64,000 nt of DNA from Iodidimonas muriae (GCF_014647255.1 NZ_BMOV01000004.1:124001-188000), one strand, 5' to 3'. Positions 36,484 to 46,709 are shown, counted from the stretch's first letter. Notes: generated from the letters alone by a model not told the origin. Numbers and translations are program-made.

Positions 36484-38226
36484 ATGACCGAAGCGGCAAA
36501 ACCCTGGCATCGTTATTACGATCAGTCATCTGGTCCTTTTCATCCCGAACGCCTGTTGGCCGGCAGCATGGCAGAGCTCATCGAACGAGCCTGTGCCGAA
36601 CATGGCGACCAATTGGCTTATAGCTGCTGCCTGCCCAATGGCGCCCATGCAAGCCTGCGATTTTCCGAAATCGAAACCTTGTCTGCAGCCCTTGCGTTTT
36701 TTTTACGCGATGATCTGGGGTTACAGCCCGGCGATGTGGTGGCCATTCAGGCCCCCAATGTTTTGGGCTATCCTGTTGCCGCCTTTGCGGTGATGCGCGC
36801 CGGATTGATCCTCACCGGTATCAATCCGCTTTATACCGTGTCGGAAGCTAATTATCAGCTTAAGGATTCCGGAGCCAAAGCGCTTTTTATTCTTGATCTG
36901 TTTGGCGATAAACTGGCCCAATCCCTGAAAGATACGGATGTGCGCCATGTGATCCGTTTGTCGGTGGCGGACCAATTCCCCACATTCAAACGCCTGATGA
37001 TCCAGATGGTGCTGCGCCATGTGCAAAAACGTATTCCGCCTATGGCCGTGCCGTCTATTTCTTTGGCAGAGGCGATCAAGCGGGGCCACAAGAAACAGGC
37101 AGGGCGTGATGCTGCGGTGCTGACGGCGGACCGCAAGCTGGATGATGTGGCCATCTTCCAATATACCGGTGGCACCACCGGTCGGTCCAAAGGGGCAGAG
37201 CTGACCGAGCGCAATCTATTGGCCAATATCACCCAGCAAGATACATTCAACGGAGCGCGTTTGCGGGCCCTTAGCGAAGGGCAGGAAACCAGCTTGCTGA
37301 TCTTGCCGCTTTATCATGTTTATGCCTTGGCCATTGGGGCAATGCACGCCATGCGGTCGGGTACCCATATGGTGCTGGCCCCCAATCCGCGTCCTTTAAG
37401 CAATTTACGGTCGGCGTTTGAACAGTTCGAGATCAGCATGTTGCCGGGGATCAACACGCTGTTCAATGAATTGCTGAAGCAAGAATGGTTTACCGAAAAC
37501 CCGCCGGCGTCCTTGCGCTGGTGTTTTTCCGGCGCGGCTCCTTTGAGCGAGAGCACACGTCTGCGTTGGGAAAAGCTTACCGGTTGTCGGATCTATGAAG
37601 GTTATGGCTTGACCGAAGGCACGTGCATTGTTTCTTCCTCTCCCCTTGATGGCAGCGCCAAGCCCGGCACTGTGGGGGTGCCCATTCCGGGGACGGATAT
37701 TCGTATCGTCGATGATGCAGGCACTCTTCTGGAGCTGGGGGAATCGGGGGAAATCCTGGTGCGCGGCCCGCAGGTGATGCGCGGCTATCTTGGCCGCCCC
37801 GATGCCACCAAAGAGACGATCCGCGATGGCTGGCTTTATACCGGCGATATCGGGCGTTTGGATGAGGATGGTTTTTTGACCATTCTTGATCGCAAGAAAG
37901 ATATGCTGATCGTTTCGGGCTTCAATGTTTATCCTTCGGATATCGAAGAGGTGATCCAAAGCCATGATGCTGTTTTGGAAGCCGCCGTGGTGGGAATACT
38001 GGACGACCGCACGGGGGAAGCGCCGGTGGCTTATGTTGTGCCGCGTGTGGCGGGATTTGGGGAAGACGATATCCGCCGCCATTGTGAAGACTATTTGACC
38101 AATTACAAACGCCCCCGCCATTATGTGTTGGTTGAGGAGCTTCCCAAATCTCCGGTGGGGAAGGTGTTGCGTCGTACACTACGCGAAGAGGCAAGACAGC
38201 ACTTTGGTGCGGATAAGGTGCAGTGA
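36484..38226 (+). CDS. Long-chain acyl-CoA synthetase (AMP-forming)
   Basis: This 580-residue ANL-superfamily enzyme has the phosphate-binding loop YTGGTTGRSKGAEL, the adenine motif YEGYGLTEG, the hinge region DGWLYTGDIGRLDEDGFLTILDRKKDMLIVSGFNVYPSDIEEV, and the catalytic lysine in KSPVGKVLRR near the C-terminus. It activates fatty acids to acyl-CoA via acyl-AMP. It resembles FadD, but the chain length cannot be read from sequence. The ATG at 36484 is chosen over one ten codons earlier because that upstream ATG has no spaced ribosome site. Confidence 0.9.
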   Translation: MTEAAKPWHRYYDQSSGPFHPERLLAGSMAELIERACAEHGDQLAYSCCLPNGAHASLRFSEIETLSAALAFFLRDDLGLQPGDVVAIQAPNVLGYPVAAFAVMRAGLILTGINPLYTVSEANYQLKDSGAKALFILDLFGDKLAQSLKDTDVRHVIRLSVADQFPTFKRLMIQMVLRHVQKRIPPMAVPSISLAEAIKRGHKKQAGRDAAVLTADRKLDDVAIFQYTGGTTGRSKGAELTERNLLANITQQDTFNGARLRALSEGQETSLLILPLYHVYALAIGAMHAMRSGTHMVLAPNPRPLSNLRSAFEQFEISMLPGINTLFNELLKQEWFTENPPASLRWCFSGAAPLSESTRLRWEKLTGCRIYEGYGLTEGTCIVSSSPLDGSAKPGTVGVPIPGTDIRIVDDAGTLLELGESGEILVRGPQVMRGYLGRPDATKETIRDGWLYTGDIGRLDEDGFLTILDRKKDMLIVSGFNVYPSDIEEVIQSHDAVLEAAVVGILDDRTGEAPVAYVVPRVAGFGEDDIRRHCEDYLTNYKRPRHYVLVEELPKSPVGKVLRRTLREEARQHFGADKVQ

Positions 38227-38327
38227 AGATCGGGCGATTTTTGGCGATTGCGCTTGATCCCGTTCTTTCAGCTACCTAATGTTCGCCGCACTTGGATTTT
38301 CTTTGCGGAACGGGATTTGGAACAGGC

Positions 38328-39602
38328 ATGCAGTCGCCGGAACAAGTGAAACTGGCCATCATCGGGTTGGGATATGTGGGATTGCCATTGGCTGTGGCCT
38401 TTGGACGCCGCGTCGAAACGGTGGGCTATGATATCAACAAGCATCGGGTTGCGGAGCTGAAAGCCGGGCATGATGCTACTTTGGAGGCAACGGCAGAGGA
38501 GCTGTCGTCTGCTGCGCTTTTGCGTTTCACCAGTGATCTGGATGATATCCGCGACTGCACGGTGTTTATCGTTACGGTTCCCACGCCGATCGATTCCCAT
38601 CTTCGTCCGGATCTGACCCCTTTGATCAAGGCCAGCGAAAGTATCGGCCAGATCCTGAAACCGGGCGATTTGGTGATTTACGAATCCACCGTTTATCCCG
38701 GCGCCACCGAAGAAGTGTGCGTGCCGATATTGGAACAGGTGTCCGGTCTTAAATATAAAGACGACTTTTGCTGCGGTTATAGCCCCGAGCGCATCAATCC
38801 CGGCGATAAGGACCATCGCTTGCATTCGATCGTGAAGGTGACATCGGGCTCCACACCGCAAGCGGCGGACTTTGTGGATGCGCTTTATAAAATGATCATC
38901 GAGGCGGGAACCCATCGGGCCAGTTCGATCCGCGTGGCGGAAGCTGCCAAAGTGATCGAGAACACCCAGCGGGATCTCAATATCGCACTGGTGAATGAAC
39001 TGGCGGTGATTTTCAACAAGCTGGGCATCGATACGCTGGAAGTGTTGGAAGCCGCGGGCACCAAATGGAATTTCTTGCCATTCCGTCCCGGTCTTGTGGG
39101 GGGGCATTGCATCGGCGTTGACCCTTATTATCTCACCTATAAAGCCGAAGAGGTGCGCCACCATCCGGAAGTGATTTTGGCCGGCCGTCGCATCAATGAT
39201 GGCATGGGGCGCTATATCGCCGGCGAGATTATCAAGAAGATGATCCACCGCAAGGTGCCGGTATCTGGCGCAAAAGTGCTGGTTCTGGGACTGACCTTCA
39301 AGGAAAATTGCCCCGATCTACGCAATACGCGGGTTGTGGACATCGTAACCGAACTGACCAGCTATGGTGCCCAGGTTTCGGTCTATGACCCTTGGGTCGA
39401 TCGGGATGAAGCCACACGGGAATGTGGCGTTACGCCCTTGAGCGAATTGGGCGATGATTATGATGCTGTGGTGCTGGCCGTGGCCCATCATCAGTTCATC
39501 ACCATGGGGGCAGATGCCATCCGGGCCTTGGGTCGGCCCGGTGCTGTGCTTTATGATATCAAGTCGGTATTGCCCAGAGATCAGGTGGACGCCCGATTGT
39601 AA
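38328..39602 (+). CDS. Nucleotide-sugar dehydrogenase (TviB/WbpO-like)
   Basis: This 424-residue enzyme has the UDP-sugar 6-dehydrogenase layout: an N-terminal NAD domain ([12 protein letters not shown]), the middle helix region with [19 protein letters not shown], the catalytic cysteine in [13 protein letters not shown], and a C-terminal UDP-binding domain ([15 protein letters not shown]). The sequence resembles the Vi-antigen enzyme TviB, which oxidises UDP-GlcNAc to UDP-GlcNAcA. It is followed 30 bases later by a UDP-uronate epimerase, so both likely supply one activated uronic sugar. Substrate choice (GlcNAc, GalNAc or Glc) is unproven. Confidence 0.87.
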   Translation: MQSPEQVKLAIIGLGYVGLPLAVAFGRRVETVGYDINKHRVAELKAGHDATLEATAEELSSAALLRFTSDLDDIRDCTVFIVTVPTPIDSHLRPDLTPLIKASESIGQILKPGDLVIYESTVYPGATEEVCVPILEQVSGLKYKDDFCCGYSPERINPGDKDHRLHSIVKVTSGSTPQAADFVDALYKMIIEAGTHRASSIRVAEAAKVIENTQRDLNIALVNELAVIFNKLGIDTLEVLEAAGTKWNFLPFRPGLVGGHCIGVDPYYLTYKAEEVRHHPEVILAGRRINDGMGRYIAGEIIKKMIHRKVPVSGAKVLVLGLTFKENCPDLRNTRVVDIVTELTSYGAQVSVYDPWVDRDEATRECGVTPLSELGDDYDAVVLAVAHHQFITMGADAIRALGRPGAVLYDIKSVLPRDQVDARL

Positions 39603-39632
39603 CGGTCTGGCGAAAGAGCAGGGAATAGGCTT

Positions 39633-40697
39633 TTGAAAATTCTGGTAACCGGTGCCGCTGGCTTTATTGGCAGTCATGTGTCGCTTTATCTTTTGGCGCG
39701 TGGCGATGATGTGGTGGGCTTGGATAATCTGAATGATTATTACGACCCAACATTGAAGCAAAAGCGGCTGGATAGGATCGCCGCTTTTTGCGATGGCCGG
39801 TTGAATGACGATATTTATCCCGAAATACGCACAGAAAAGCCGATGGGCCGTTTTACCTTCCACAAGCTGGATCTGGCAGATCGGGACGGCATGGCGGCCT
39901 TGTTTGCGGAGGAAACGTTCGATCGGGTGGTGCATCTGGCGGCGCAAGCCGGTGTGCGCTATTCCATCGATGATCCCTTTGCCTATGTGGATAGCAATAT
40001 CACCGGTTTTCTGACGGTGCTGGAAGGGTGCCGCCATCATAATGTGGAGCATCTGGTCTATGCCTCCACCAGCTCGGTTTATGGATCCAATACCCATATC
40101 CCCTTCACGGTTTCGGAACCGGCAGACCACCCTGTCGCTTTTTATGGGGCGACCAAACGCGCCAATGAGCTGATGGCGCATAGCTATTCGCATTTATTTG
40201 CTTTGCCCACCACCGGCTTGCGCTTTTTCACGGTCTATGGCCCGTGGGGGCGGCCCGATATGGCGCTGTTTAAATTCACCAAAGCGATTTTGGAAGACCA
40301 GCCCATCGATGTGTTTAATTATGGCCATCACAAACGGGATTTCACCTATATCGACGATATCGTCAAAGGCGTGGTGGCTTCATTGGATCATGTGGCCCGG
40401 CCCGATCCGGATTGGGATAGCGACAATCCCGCCTCCGATCGCTCTAAAGCGCCGTGGCGGGTGTTCAATATCGGCAATGAACGGCCGGTGGAACTGATGC
40501 GCTATATCGGCCTTCTGGAAGAGGCGTTGGGCAAGGAGGCGCAGAAAAATCTGCTGCCTTTGCAGCCCGGCGATGTGCCCGATACCTATGCCGATGTCTC
40601 CAGCCTTGTGGCAATCACCGGCTATCGCCCCGACACCCCGGTGGAAGAGGGCGTGAAGCGCTTTGTCGATTGGTATCGCAGCTATTATGGGGCTTGA
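39633..40697 (+). CDS. NAD-dependent epimerase (UDP-glucuronate 4-epimerase / TviC type)
   Basis: This 354-residue extended SDR has the Rossmann motif GAAGFIGSH, the loop [15 protein letters not shown] typical of UDP-glucuronate 4-epimerases, the Ser/Thr pair in YASTSSVYG and the catalytic YGATK. It inverts C4 of a UDP-uronic acid, for example UDP-GlcA to UDP-GalA. The start is TTG; no in-frame ATG exists before the Rossmann strand. It pairs with the upstream dehydrogenase. No glycosyltransferase or export gene lies nearby, so the product probably feeds a polysaccharide locus elsewhere. Confidence 0.87.
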   Translation: MKILVTGAAGFIGSHVSLYLLARGDDVVGLDNLNDYYDPTLKQKRLDRIAAFCDGRLNDDIYPEIRTEKPMGRFTFHKLDLADRDGMAALFAEETFDRVVHLAAQAGVRYSIDDPFAYVDSNITGFLTVLEGCRHHNVEHLVYASTSSVYGSNTHIPFTVSEPADHPVAFYGATKRANELMAHSYSHLFALPTTGLRFFTVYGPWGRPDMALFKFTKAILEDQPIDVFNYGHHKRDFTYIDDIVKGVVASLDHVARPDPDWDSDNPASDRSKAPWRVFNIGNERPVELMRYIGLLEEALGKEAQKNLLPLQPGDVPDTYADVSSLVAITGYRPDTPVEEGVKRFVDWYRSYYGA

Positions 40698-40728
40698 GTG
40701 AGCGGTTAAAAAGACCCACTCTTGTTCC

Positions 40729-42162
40729 ATGACCATTCGCCCCGATGATATGGCTGCCTTCAAGGCGGTTTTGGATGACAAAAGCTGGTCCACCAATGCG
40801 GATGAAATCGCGCCGCATCTGGTGGAATGGCGCGACCGTTATCAAGGCAGGTCGTCGATCCTGTTAAAGCCCGATAACACCGAAGCGGTGGCCCGCATTG
40901 TGCGCGTGGCCAATGATCGTCATGTGCCGCTGGTGGTGCAAGGCGGCAATACCGGGCTTGTGGGGGGTGGCGTGCCCGATGCGGGCGGCGGTGAAGTGTT
41001 GCTTTCTTTAAAGCGCATGACCGCCGTGCGCGATGATGTTTCGGGGGATGGATTTTCGCTTGGCGTTGAAGCGGGGGTAACCCTGCAAGCCGTACAGGAA
41101 ACGGCCAAAGCCCGTGATCGCCTGTTTCCTTTAAGTCTTGCCTCTGAAGGTACGGCAACCATCGGCGGTGCGATCTCTACCAATGCGGGCGGGGTGCATG
41201 TGCTGAAATATGGCACCATGCGGAGCCTGATCTTGGGGCTGGAAGCGGTGCTCCCCACCGGTGAGATTTATCACGGGCTTACGCGCCTTCATAAAGACAA
41301 TACCGGCTATGATCTGAAGTCGCTTTTGTGCGGGGCCGAAGGCACATTGGGGGTGGTCACAGCGGCGACGTTGAAACTGTATCCGGCCTTGCACTGCCAT
41401 GCGGTTGCTTTTGCGGGCTTGAAGGATGTGGCAGATGCCTTGGCATTGCTGGCCCATATGCAGGAGGCCTGTGGGGACCGGTTGATCGCTTTTGAACTGA
41501 TCCCGCGGTTCGGGCTGGAACTGGTGAGTTGCCATATGCCCCGGTGCCGGGACCCTATGGAAACGGCCTATCCGTGGTATGTGTTGATGGAATTGGCCTC
41601 CAGCAATCAGGCGGAAGATCTTGATCCGGTTTTGGAACAGGCGCTGGCATCGGCCCATGAAAAGGGCATGGTGCAAGATGCGGTGGTGGCGGCAAGCGAA
41701 GAACAGGCGGAAGGGCTTTGGCGGTTGCGCCATTCATTGTCCGAGGCGCAAAAATATGCGGGTGGGTCCATCAAGCATGATCTTTCCTTGCCGCAATCCA
41801 GAATTCCCCAATTTATCCAGCAGGTGACAGAGCAGTTGGCGCACCGAGTGCCGGGGATTCGCCCTTGTATTTTCGGACATTTGGGCGACGGTAATCTGCA
41901 TGCCAATTTCACCCAGCCCGAAGGGGCAGACAAGGCGGCGTTTCTGGACCGCTGGGCTGACATCAGCCGCATGGTGCATGACCTTACGGTGGAAATGGGC
42001 GGCTCGATTTCTGCGGAACATGGCATTGGCCGGATGAAGGTGGGGGATCTTGAGCGTTATAAAGACCCGGCGGCCCTTGCGGCCATGCGCCGGATAAAAA
42101 CGGCGCTCGATCCCAATAATATTCTCAATCCCGGACGTATTCTGGCCATGCCCGGCCATTGA
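40729..42162 (+). CDS. FAD-linked D-2-hydroxyacid dehydrogenase (D2HGDH / GlcD-like)
   Basis: This 477-residue enzyme has a PCMH-type FAD domain (VPLVVQGGNTGLVGG, SEGTATIGGAISTNAGG, GAEGTLGVVTAATLKL). Its C-terminal FAD-oxidase domain carries the metal/substrate motif FGHLGDGNLHANF and ends SAEHGIGRMK. It oxidises a D-2-hydroxyacid such as 2-hydroxyglutarate or glycolate, passing electrons to a quinone or ETF. No glcE or glcF lies next to it, which favours the stand-alone D2HGDH type. It is 31 bases after the epimerase, but a shared function is unlikely. Confidence 0.88.
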   Translation: MTIRPDDMAAFKAVLDDKSWSTNADEIAPHLVEWRDRYQGRSSILLKPDNTEAVARIVRVANDRHVPLVVQGGNTGLVGGGVPDAGGGEVLLSLKRMTAVRDDVSGDGFSLGVEAGVTLQAVQETAKARDRLFPLSLASEGTATIGGAISTNAGGVHVLKYGTMRSLILGLEAVLPTGEIYHGLTRLHKDNTGYDLKSLLCGAEGTLGVVTAATLKLYPALHCHAVAFAGLKDVADALALLAHMQEACGDRLIAFELIPRFGLELVSCHMPRCRDPMETAYPWYVLMELASSNQAEDLDPVLEQALASAHEKGMVQDAVVAASEEQAEGLWRLRHSLSEAQKYAGGSIKHDLSLPQSRIPQFIQQVTEQLAHRVPGIRPCIFGHLGDGNLHANFTQPEGADKAAFLDRWADISRMVHDLTVEMGGSISAEHGIGRMKVGDLERYKDPAALAAMRRIKTALDPNNILNPGRILAMPGH

Positions 42163-42256
42163 GCCGCTTGTATCATGGTGCGGGCCAGTGTAGCAAAAGC
42201 CTGCGCAACACGCCATCAAGGCCGTGGCGGGGCATTTCAAAACAGGAAGGCGAAAA

Positions 42257-42652
42257 ATGGGGGGCGGTTTTTCAATATCCATGCCGTTTGCCATTGCGGC
42301 AGGGGGCGCATTGGGGGCGTTGTCGCGCCATTATCTGGCCGGATGGATCATGCGGTTGACCGGGGGCGGTTTCCCCTATGGCACGCTGATGGTCAATATC
42401 GCAGGGGCTTTCTTGATGGGGCTTTTGGTGGAAGCTTTGGCGGTACGCTTTTCGCTAACGCCCGCTTTGCGCGGGTTTTTGGCTGTGGGCTTGTTGGGTG
42501 GCTTCACCACCTTTTCCGCCTTTTCCCTTGAGGTGGCCTTGATGATCGAACGCCACCAGCTTGGTGTGGCGGCTTCTTATAGCCTGCTTTCCGTTGGCCT
42601 GTCGGTCATTGGATTGTTTGCGGGCCTTTATGTAGGACGGATTTTCGCATGA
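42257..42652 (+). CDS. crcB: Fluoride exporter CrcB/Fluc
   Basis: This 131-residue protein has four transmembrane helices and the Fluc hallmarks: GGALGALSRHYL, GTLMVNIAGAFLMG (pore asparagine) and GGFTTFSAFSLE (phenylalanine box and sodium site). It works as a dual-topology dimer that lets fluoride leave the cell. The ATG at 42257 follows AGGAAGG. No fluoride riboswitch consensus is seen in the 94 bases upstream. It overlaps the pseudouridine synthase gene by four bases (ATGA). Confidence 0.93.
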   Translation: MGGGFSISMPFAIAAGGALGALSRHYLAGWIMRLTGGGFPYGTLMVNIAGAFLMGLLVEALAVRFSLTPALRGFLAVGLLGGFTTFSAFSLEVALMIERHQLGVAASYSLLSVGLSVIGLFAGLYVGRIFA

Positions 42653-43647
42653 GCGATGTGCAACATCTCAGTGTCTCTCAAGATGAAGACGGGATTCGTC
42701 TGGACCGGTGGTTCAAGCGCCATTATCCGGGCTTGTCTTTCGGGGTTTTGTCCCGGCTTTTGCGCACCGGGCAAATCCGGCTGGATGGCAAGCGGGCTAA
42801 GCCGGGGGATCGTATCGCCGCCGGTCAGGACATTCGTGTTCCTCCTGTGGGGGCAGACGCAACCCAGTCACCGCGGGGGGCCGGACGCACGCCAAAAGAA
42901 GGGCTGAGCGATCAAGACATTGCAGAAGTGCGCTCTTGGGTTTTGTATAAAGACGAGCAGGTGATCGCGCTGAATAAGCCAGCGGGATTGGCGACCCAAG
43001 GAGGGCCGGGGATCACTCGCCATGTGGATGGTCTGCTAGACGCTTTGCGGTTTGGCAAAAACGATGAACGCCCACGCCTTGTGCACCGTTTGGACAAGGA
43101 TACGTCGGGGGTTTTGATGATCGCCCGTACGGTGCGTGCGGCATCGGAATTGGCGGCGGCGTTCAAGGGGCGCGATGCCCATAAGGTTTATTGGGCATTG
43201 GTCAAGGGCACGCCCAGCCCGCGCGAAGGCAAGATTTTGGCACCGATGGAAAAGCTGCCCGGGCCGGGGGGCGAACGTATGGTGGTGACAGACCGTGGCA
43301 AGCCCGCCCGCACGCTTTATGCGGTGATTGAAAATGCCGGGCAAAAGGCCGCTTGGCTGGCGCTGAAACCCTTGACCGGCCGCACCCATCAATTGCGCCT
43401 GCATTGCGCCCATATGGAGCATGTGATTGTGGGAGATGGGAAATATGGCGGTTCGGAAGCGTTCTTGGGCGGCCTTGTGTCACGAAAACTGCATTTGCAT
43501 GCCCGCCGTTTGCGGGTGCCCCATCCCGATGGCGGGGTGGTGGATGTGATCGCTCCGCTTCCCAACCATATGGATGCCACATGGGAAACCTTTGGCTGGG
43601 ATGCGGATTATGAAGACGATCCGTTTGAAGATGCGGGTTTTGTCTAA
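42649..43647 (+). CDS. RluA-family pseudouridine synthase (RluC-like)
   Basis: This 332-residue protein has an N-terminal S4 RNA-binding domain (about 12-60, IRLDRWFKRHYPGLSFGVLSRLLRTGQIRLDGKRAKPGD) and a RluA catalytic domain with the catalytic aspartate in LVHRLDKDTSGVLMIART. LKPLTGRTHQLRLHCAHMEHVIVGDGKYGG is also present. It isomerises uridines in 23S rRNA; RluC (positions 955/2504/2580 in E. coli) is the best guess, RluD is possible. It overlaps crcB and is convergent with gpmA, 12 bases apart. Confidence 0.9.
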   Translation: MSDVQHLSVSQDEDGIRLDRWFKRHYPGLSFGVLSRLLRTGQIRLDGKRAKPGDRIAAGQDIRVPPVGADATQSPRGAGRTPKEGLSDQDIAEVRSWVLYKDEQVIALNKPAGLATQGGPGITRHVDGLLDALRFGKNDERPRLVHRLDKDTSGVLMIARTVRAASELAAAFKGRDAHKVYWALVKGTPSPREGKILAPMEKLPGPGGERMVVTDRGKPARTLYAVIENAGQKAAWLALKPLTGRTHQLRLHCAHMEHVIVGDGKYGGSEAFLGGLVSRKLHLHARRLRVPHPDGGVVDVIAPLPNHMDATWETFGWDADYEDDPFEDAGFV

Positions 43648-43659
43648 GGAACGACTTTC

Positions 43660-44364
43660 TTAAGGCGCAGGCCGGTCGCTGAGATAATAATGCTCGATGG
43701 GGGCAAGGTCATCATCAAGCCGGTATAAAAGCGGTGTGCCAGTGGGGATTTCCAGATTTGGGATATCGTCATCGGAAATCTTGTCCAGATATTTGATCAG
43801 CGCGCGTAAGGAATTGCCATGCGCTGCCACCAGAACGGTATTGCCCGCTTTCAAGGCCGGGGCCAGCCGCTCATGCCAATAGGGCAAAAACCGCTCCACC
43901 GTATCCTTGAGACTTTCGCTATGTGGTAAAAGGGCCGGATCGATGGTGCGATAGCGCCGGTCGTTGATCGGCAAGCCGGGATCGTTGTCTTTTAAAGCGG
44001 GCGGCGGCACATCATAGCTGCGGCGCCAGATATGTACCTGTTCCGCCCCGACCTTATCGGTCATTTCCTTTTTGTTCAGCCCTTGCAGCCCGCCATAATG
44101 CCGTTCATTCAAACGCCATGATTTTTCCACCGGCAGCCACAGGCGGTCCAGTTCATCCAGGGCGATATGCAGGGTGCGAATGGCGCGTTTCAGCAGCGAT
44201 GTGAAGCACAAATCCGGTTCCAGACCGTGGTCGCGGATCAGCTTTCCGGCTTCCATGGCTTCGCTTCGGCCCTTGTCCGACAGGTCCACATCGACCCAGC
44301 CTGTGAAGCGGTTTTCCAAATTCCATTGGCTTTGGCCGTGGCGCAGCAAAATCAGATCGGGCAT
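43660..44364 (-). CDS. gpmA: 2,3-bisphosphoglycerate-dependent phosphoglycerate mutase
   Basis: This 234-residue glycolytic mutase has the phosphohistidine H9 in [10 protein letters not shown], the [12 protein letters not shown] acid/base motif and the second histidine in [13 protein letters not shown]. It interconverts 3- and 2-phosphoglycerate. The ATG at 44364 follows AGGAC; the open frame extends 22 codons upstream without features. It is a single-gene unit. Confidence 0.95.
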   Translation of the reverse strand: MPDLILLRHGQSQWNLENRFTGWVDVDLSDKGRSEAMEAGKLIRDHGLEPDLCFTSLLKRAIRTLHIALDELDRLWLPVEKSWRLNERHYGGLQGLNKKEMTDKVGAEQVHIWRRSYDVPPPALKDNDPGLPINDRRYRTIDPALLPHSESLKDTVERFLPYWHERLAPALKAGNTVLVAAHGNSLRALIKYLDKISDDDIPNLEIPTGTPLLYRLDDDLAPIEHYYLSDRPAP

Positions 44365-44469
44365 GGCGGTGTCCTGTAATTGGGAAGGAGGGGAGGGACG
44401 TTTGTGCCCAATAAGGCGTTGCCGCGTCAAGAAAGTCTTGAGCGGTATAACACCATCCGCGTGACCGGT

Positions 44470-45171
44470 TTACCAACGCTCCACAAAGGGCCGTAAATCC
44501 ATTTCAAATGTCCATGCGGATTTGGGCTGGCGGGCCGTATGGAAAATGGTGTCGGCGATATCGTCGGCTTTCAGGAAAAACGTATCGGGCCTGTCGGGCA
44601 ACACCTTGCGGGTGCGGGGCAGATCGATCACCCCGTCAATGATAAACAGCGCCACATGGATGCCTTTGGGGCTTAAAAACCGCGCCAGAGATTGCGCCAC
44701 GGAACGTTGGGCGGCCTTGGCCGCAGCAAAGGCGGTGGTTTTCGGCCCGCCTCGCACCGAAGCGGTGGCCCCGCTTATCATAATGGCCCCGCCGCCTTTT
44801 TTGATCATGCCGGGGATAACCTGCTGCGCCGCGCACAAAAGGCCCGTGGCGTTGATACGAAAGGCGCGGTCCATGTCTTCAACTGTGGTGGCATCCGGTG
44901 TGCTCCAGCTTCCGCCGCCCACATTAAAGCACAAGACATCCACCGCCCCCATGTCACCGGCAACAGCCTGAAATGCAGAGGCCAGGCTTTCCGGATCGGC
45001 TGCATCACATGGATAGGTGCGGGCCCTATCCACCTGTTTTGCGAACATATCGAGCTTTTCATGGCTGCGCGAAAGCAATGCCACATCATAGCCGCCTTGG
45101 GAAAAGCGTTTGGCCAGAGCCAAACCATTGCCGGGGCCAACGCCGATAATCGCACAGACAGGTCGAGCCAT
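44470..45171 (-). CDS. SDR-family protein with Phe at the catalytic Tyr position
   Basis: This 233-residue short-chain dehydrogenase/reductase fold begins IIGVGPGNGLALAKRFSQGG, a GxGPGNG variant of the usual GASxGIG nucleotide loop. The catalytic Ser region ISGATAS is present, but the YxxxK motif reads FAAAK, with Phe in place of the catalytic Tyr. A group of SDRs with the same FAAAK/GIHVA pattern is known, so this is a subfamily trait rather than a broken gene. Activity is uncertain; a binding or non-classical role is possible. It lies downstream of the AGCS transporter gene on the same strand. Confidence 0.85.
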   Translation of the reverse strand: MARPVCAIIGVGPGNGLALAKRFSQGGYDVALLSRSHEKLDMFAKQVDRARTYPCDAADPESLASAFQAVAGDMGAVDVLCFNVGGGSWSTPDATTVEDMDRAFRINATGLLCAAQQVIPGMIKKGGGAIMISGATASVRGGPKTTAFAAAKAAQRSVAQSLARFLSPKGIHVALFIIDGVIDLPRTRKVLPDRPDTFFLKADDIADTIFHTARQPKSAWTFEMDLRPFVERW

Positions 45172-45212
45172 AAGCCATCTCCGGTTAGAGGGTGCGGAAT
45201 TGGGGCCTTGTG

Positions 45213-46709
45213 CTATCGCGCCGGGCTTTCCACCATTTGGTCCGCCCGTTTGATTTCGCCGCTTTTAAGGCGCGCATGATAGCTTTTGATGTCGCGTTTC
45301 AATTCTCCGGCCATCAGGTAAATGCCGATGATATTGGGCACAGCCATCAGGAAAAAGAAGCTGTCCATGATATCAAATACCTGCGACACGGTGAACACCC
45401 CGCCGGGGATCAAGGCCACCACATAAACGACTTTGAACAAGGTGTTGCTCGTGGTTGAGCTGCCAAAGACAAAGGCCCAGATCTTGCTGGAATAATAGCC
45501 CCAGCTGATGATGGTTGAATAGGCAAAGAGCACAACGGCCACCGCCAGAACGATATCGAAGCCATCGATCACGCTGTTAAAGGCCCAGCTTGTCATTTGA
45601 ATGTCGGTCAGCCCTTCCACCTGCCAAGCGCCGGTGACCACGATCACAAGGGCGGTCATGGAAGAAATCACCACCGTATCAATGAACGGCTCTAAAAGCG
45701 CTACCATGCCTTCGGAAACCGGTTCGCGGGTTTTGGCGGCCGCGTGGGCGATGGTGGCAGACCCAAGGCCCGCTTCCGTGGAATAAACGGCACGGCGCAT
45801 GCCCCATACAAAGGCTCCGATAATGGCGCCTATGCCGGCTTCGGGCTTCCAGGCTTCGCGTATAATCAGGGCAAAGGCATCGGGGATCTGGGCGGCATTG
45901 GACAAAATGATAAACAGCGCCGCCCCGATATAAAGCGCGGCCATCAAGGGCACCAGCTTTACCGTTACGCTGGCGATCTTGCTAATGCCGCCAACGATCA
46001 CGACGGCTACAAGCCCCGCCAAAACGATGCCGAACAGCCAAGGGGCATCAATGCCGGTGACAGCGGAGAACTGGCTGTAGGACTGGTTCACCTGTGCGAT
46101 TTGCAGCAAGGAAGGAATGGCGAACAGGGCATAGCTCCAAGCCAGAACGAAGCCGATTTTTTTCCAGCCGCGCGCCGCCAAACCCCGGCCCAGATAATAC
46201 ATGGGCCCGCCAGATACCGTGCCGTCTTCATGGTGTTTGCGGTATTTCACGCCCAGCGTACATTCGGCAAATTTCAGCGTCATGGCGAAAAAGCCGATCA
46301 CCGTCATCCAAAAGGCGGCGCCGGGGCCACCCATGGCAATGGCAATGGCAACCCCTGCGATATTGCCCAATCCAACCGTGCCTGAAAGGGCCGTGGATAA
46401 GGCTTGGAACTGAGTGACTTCACCGGGGGCATTATCGTCGCGATATTGGCCCTTCAGGATTCGGCCTGCCAATTTGAAAGAGCGCAGATTGATGAAGCCA
46501 AAATACACTGTGAGAAACAGCATAGGGGCGGCCATCCAGATCACAATAAGTTCAACAGGCGTTCCAAATAGGCTGATTTTATAGAAAACGGCTCCTGAAA
46601 GCCCATCGATCATCTGATCTATAACACTCGCCGATGCCGGGCCAGACACCAATAAAAGCGCTGCAAATACAGCCAATATGGCGGTTTTCCCCAGATTATA
46701 TGCACGCAT
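45213..46709 (-). CDS. Sodium/proton:alanine (AGCS) symporter
   Basis: This 498-residue membrane protein has about 11 transmembrane helices preceded by a signal-like helix (GKTAILAVFAALLLVSGPASA). The AGCS signatures GTVGLGNIAGVAIAIAMGGPGAAFWM and GPMYYLGRGLAARGWK are present. The family imports alanine or glycine with sodium. The ATG at 46709 starts a good N-terminal helix; the open frame continues 59 codons upstream into unrelated sequence. It is divergent from the NSS transporter gene at 46847. Confidence 0.92.
   Translation of the reverse strand: MRAYNLGKTAILAVFAALLLVSGPASASVIDQMIDGLSGAVFYKISLFGTPVELIVIWMAAPMLFLTVYFGFINLRSFKLAGRILKGQYRDDNAPGEVTQFQALSTALSGTVGLGNIAGVAIAIAMGGPGAAFWMTVIGFFAMTLKFAECTLGVKYRKHHEDGTVSGGPMYYLGRGLAARGWKKIGFVLAWSYALFAIPSLLQIAQVNQSYSQFSAVTGIDAPWLFGIVLAGLVAVVIVGGISKIASVTVKLVPLMAALYIGAALFIILSNAAQIPDAFALIIREAWKPEAGIGAIIGAFVWGMRRAVYSTEAGLGSATIAHAAAKTREPVSEGMVALLEPFIDTVVISSMTALVIVVTGAWQVEGLTDIQMTSWAFNSVIDGFDIVLAVAVVLFAYSTIISWGYYSSKIWAFVFGSSTTSNTLFKVVYVVALIPGGVFTVSQVFDIMDSFFFLMAVPNIIGIYLMAGELKRDIKSYHARLKSGEIKRADQMVESPAR

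Noticed and set aside
42163-42256. Possible fluoride riboswitch upstream of crcB
   Set aside because: The consensus core of the crcB motif (GGnGATGGnnTTCC and its downstream partner) is not present in the 94-base leader.
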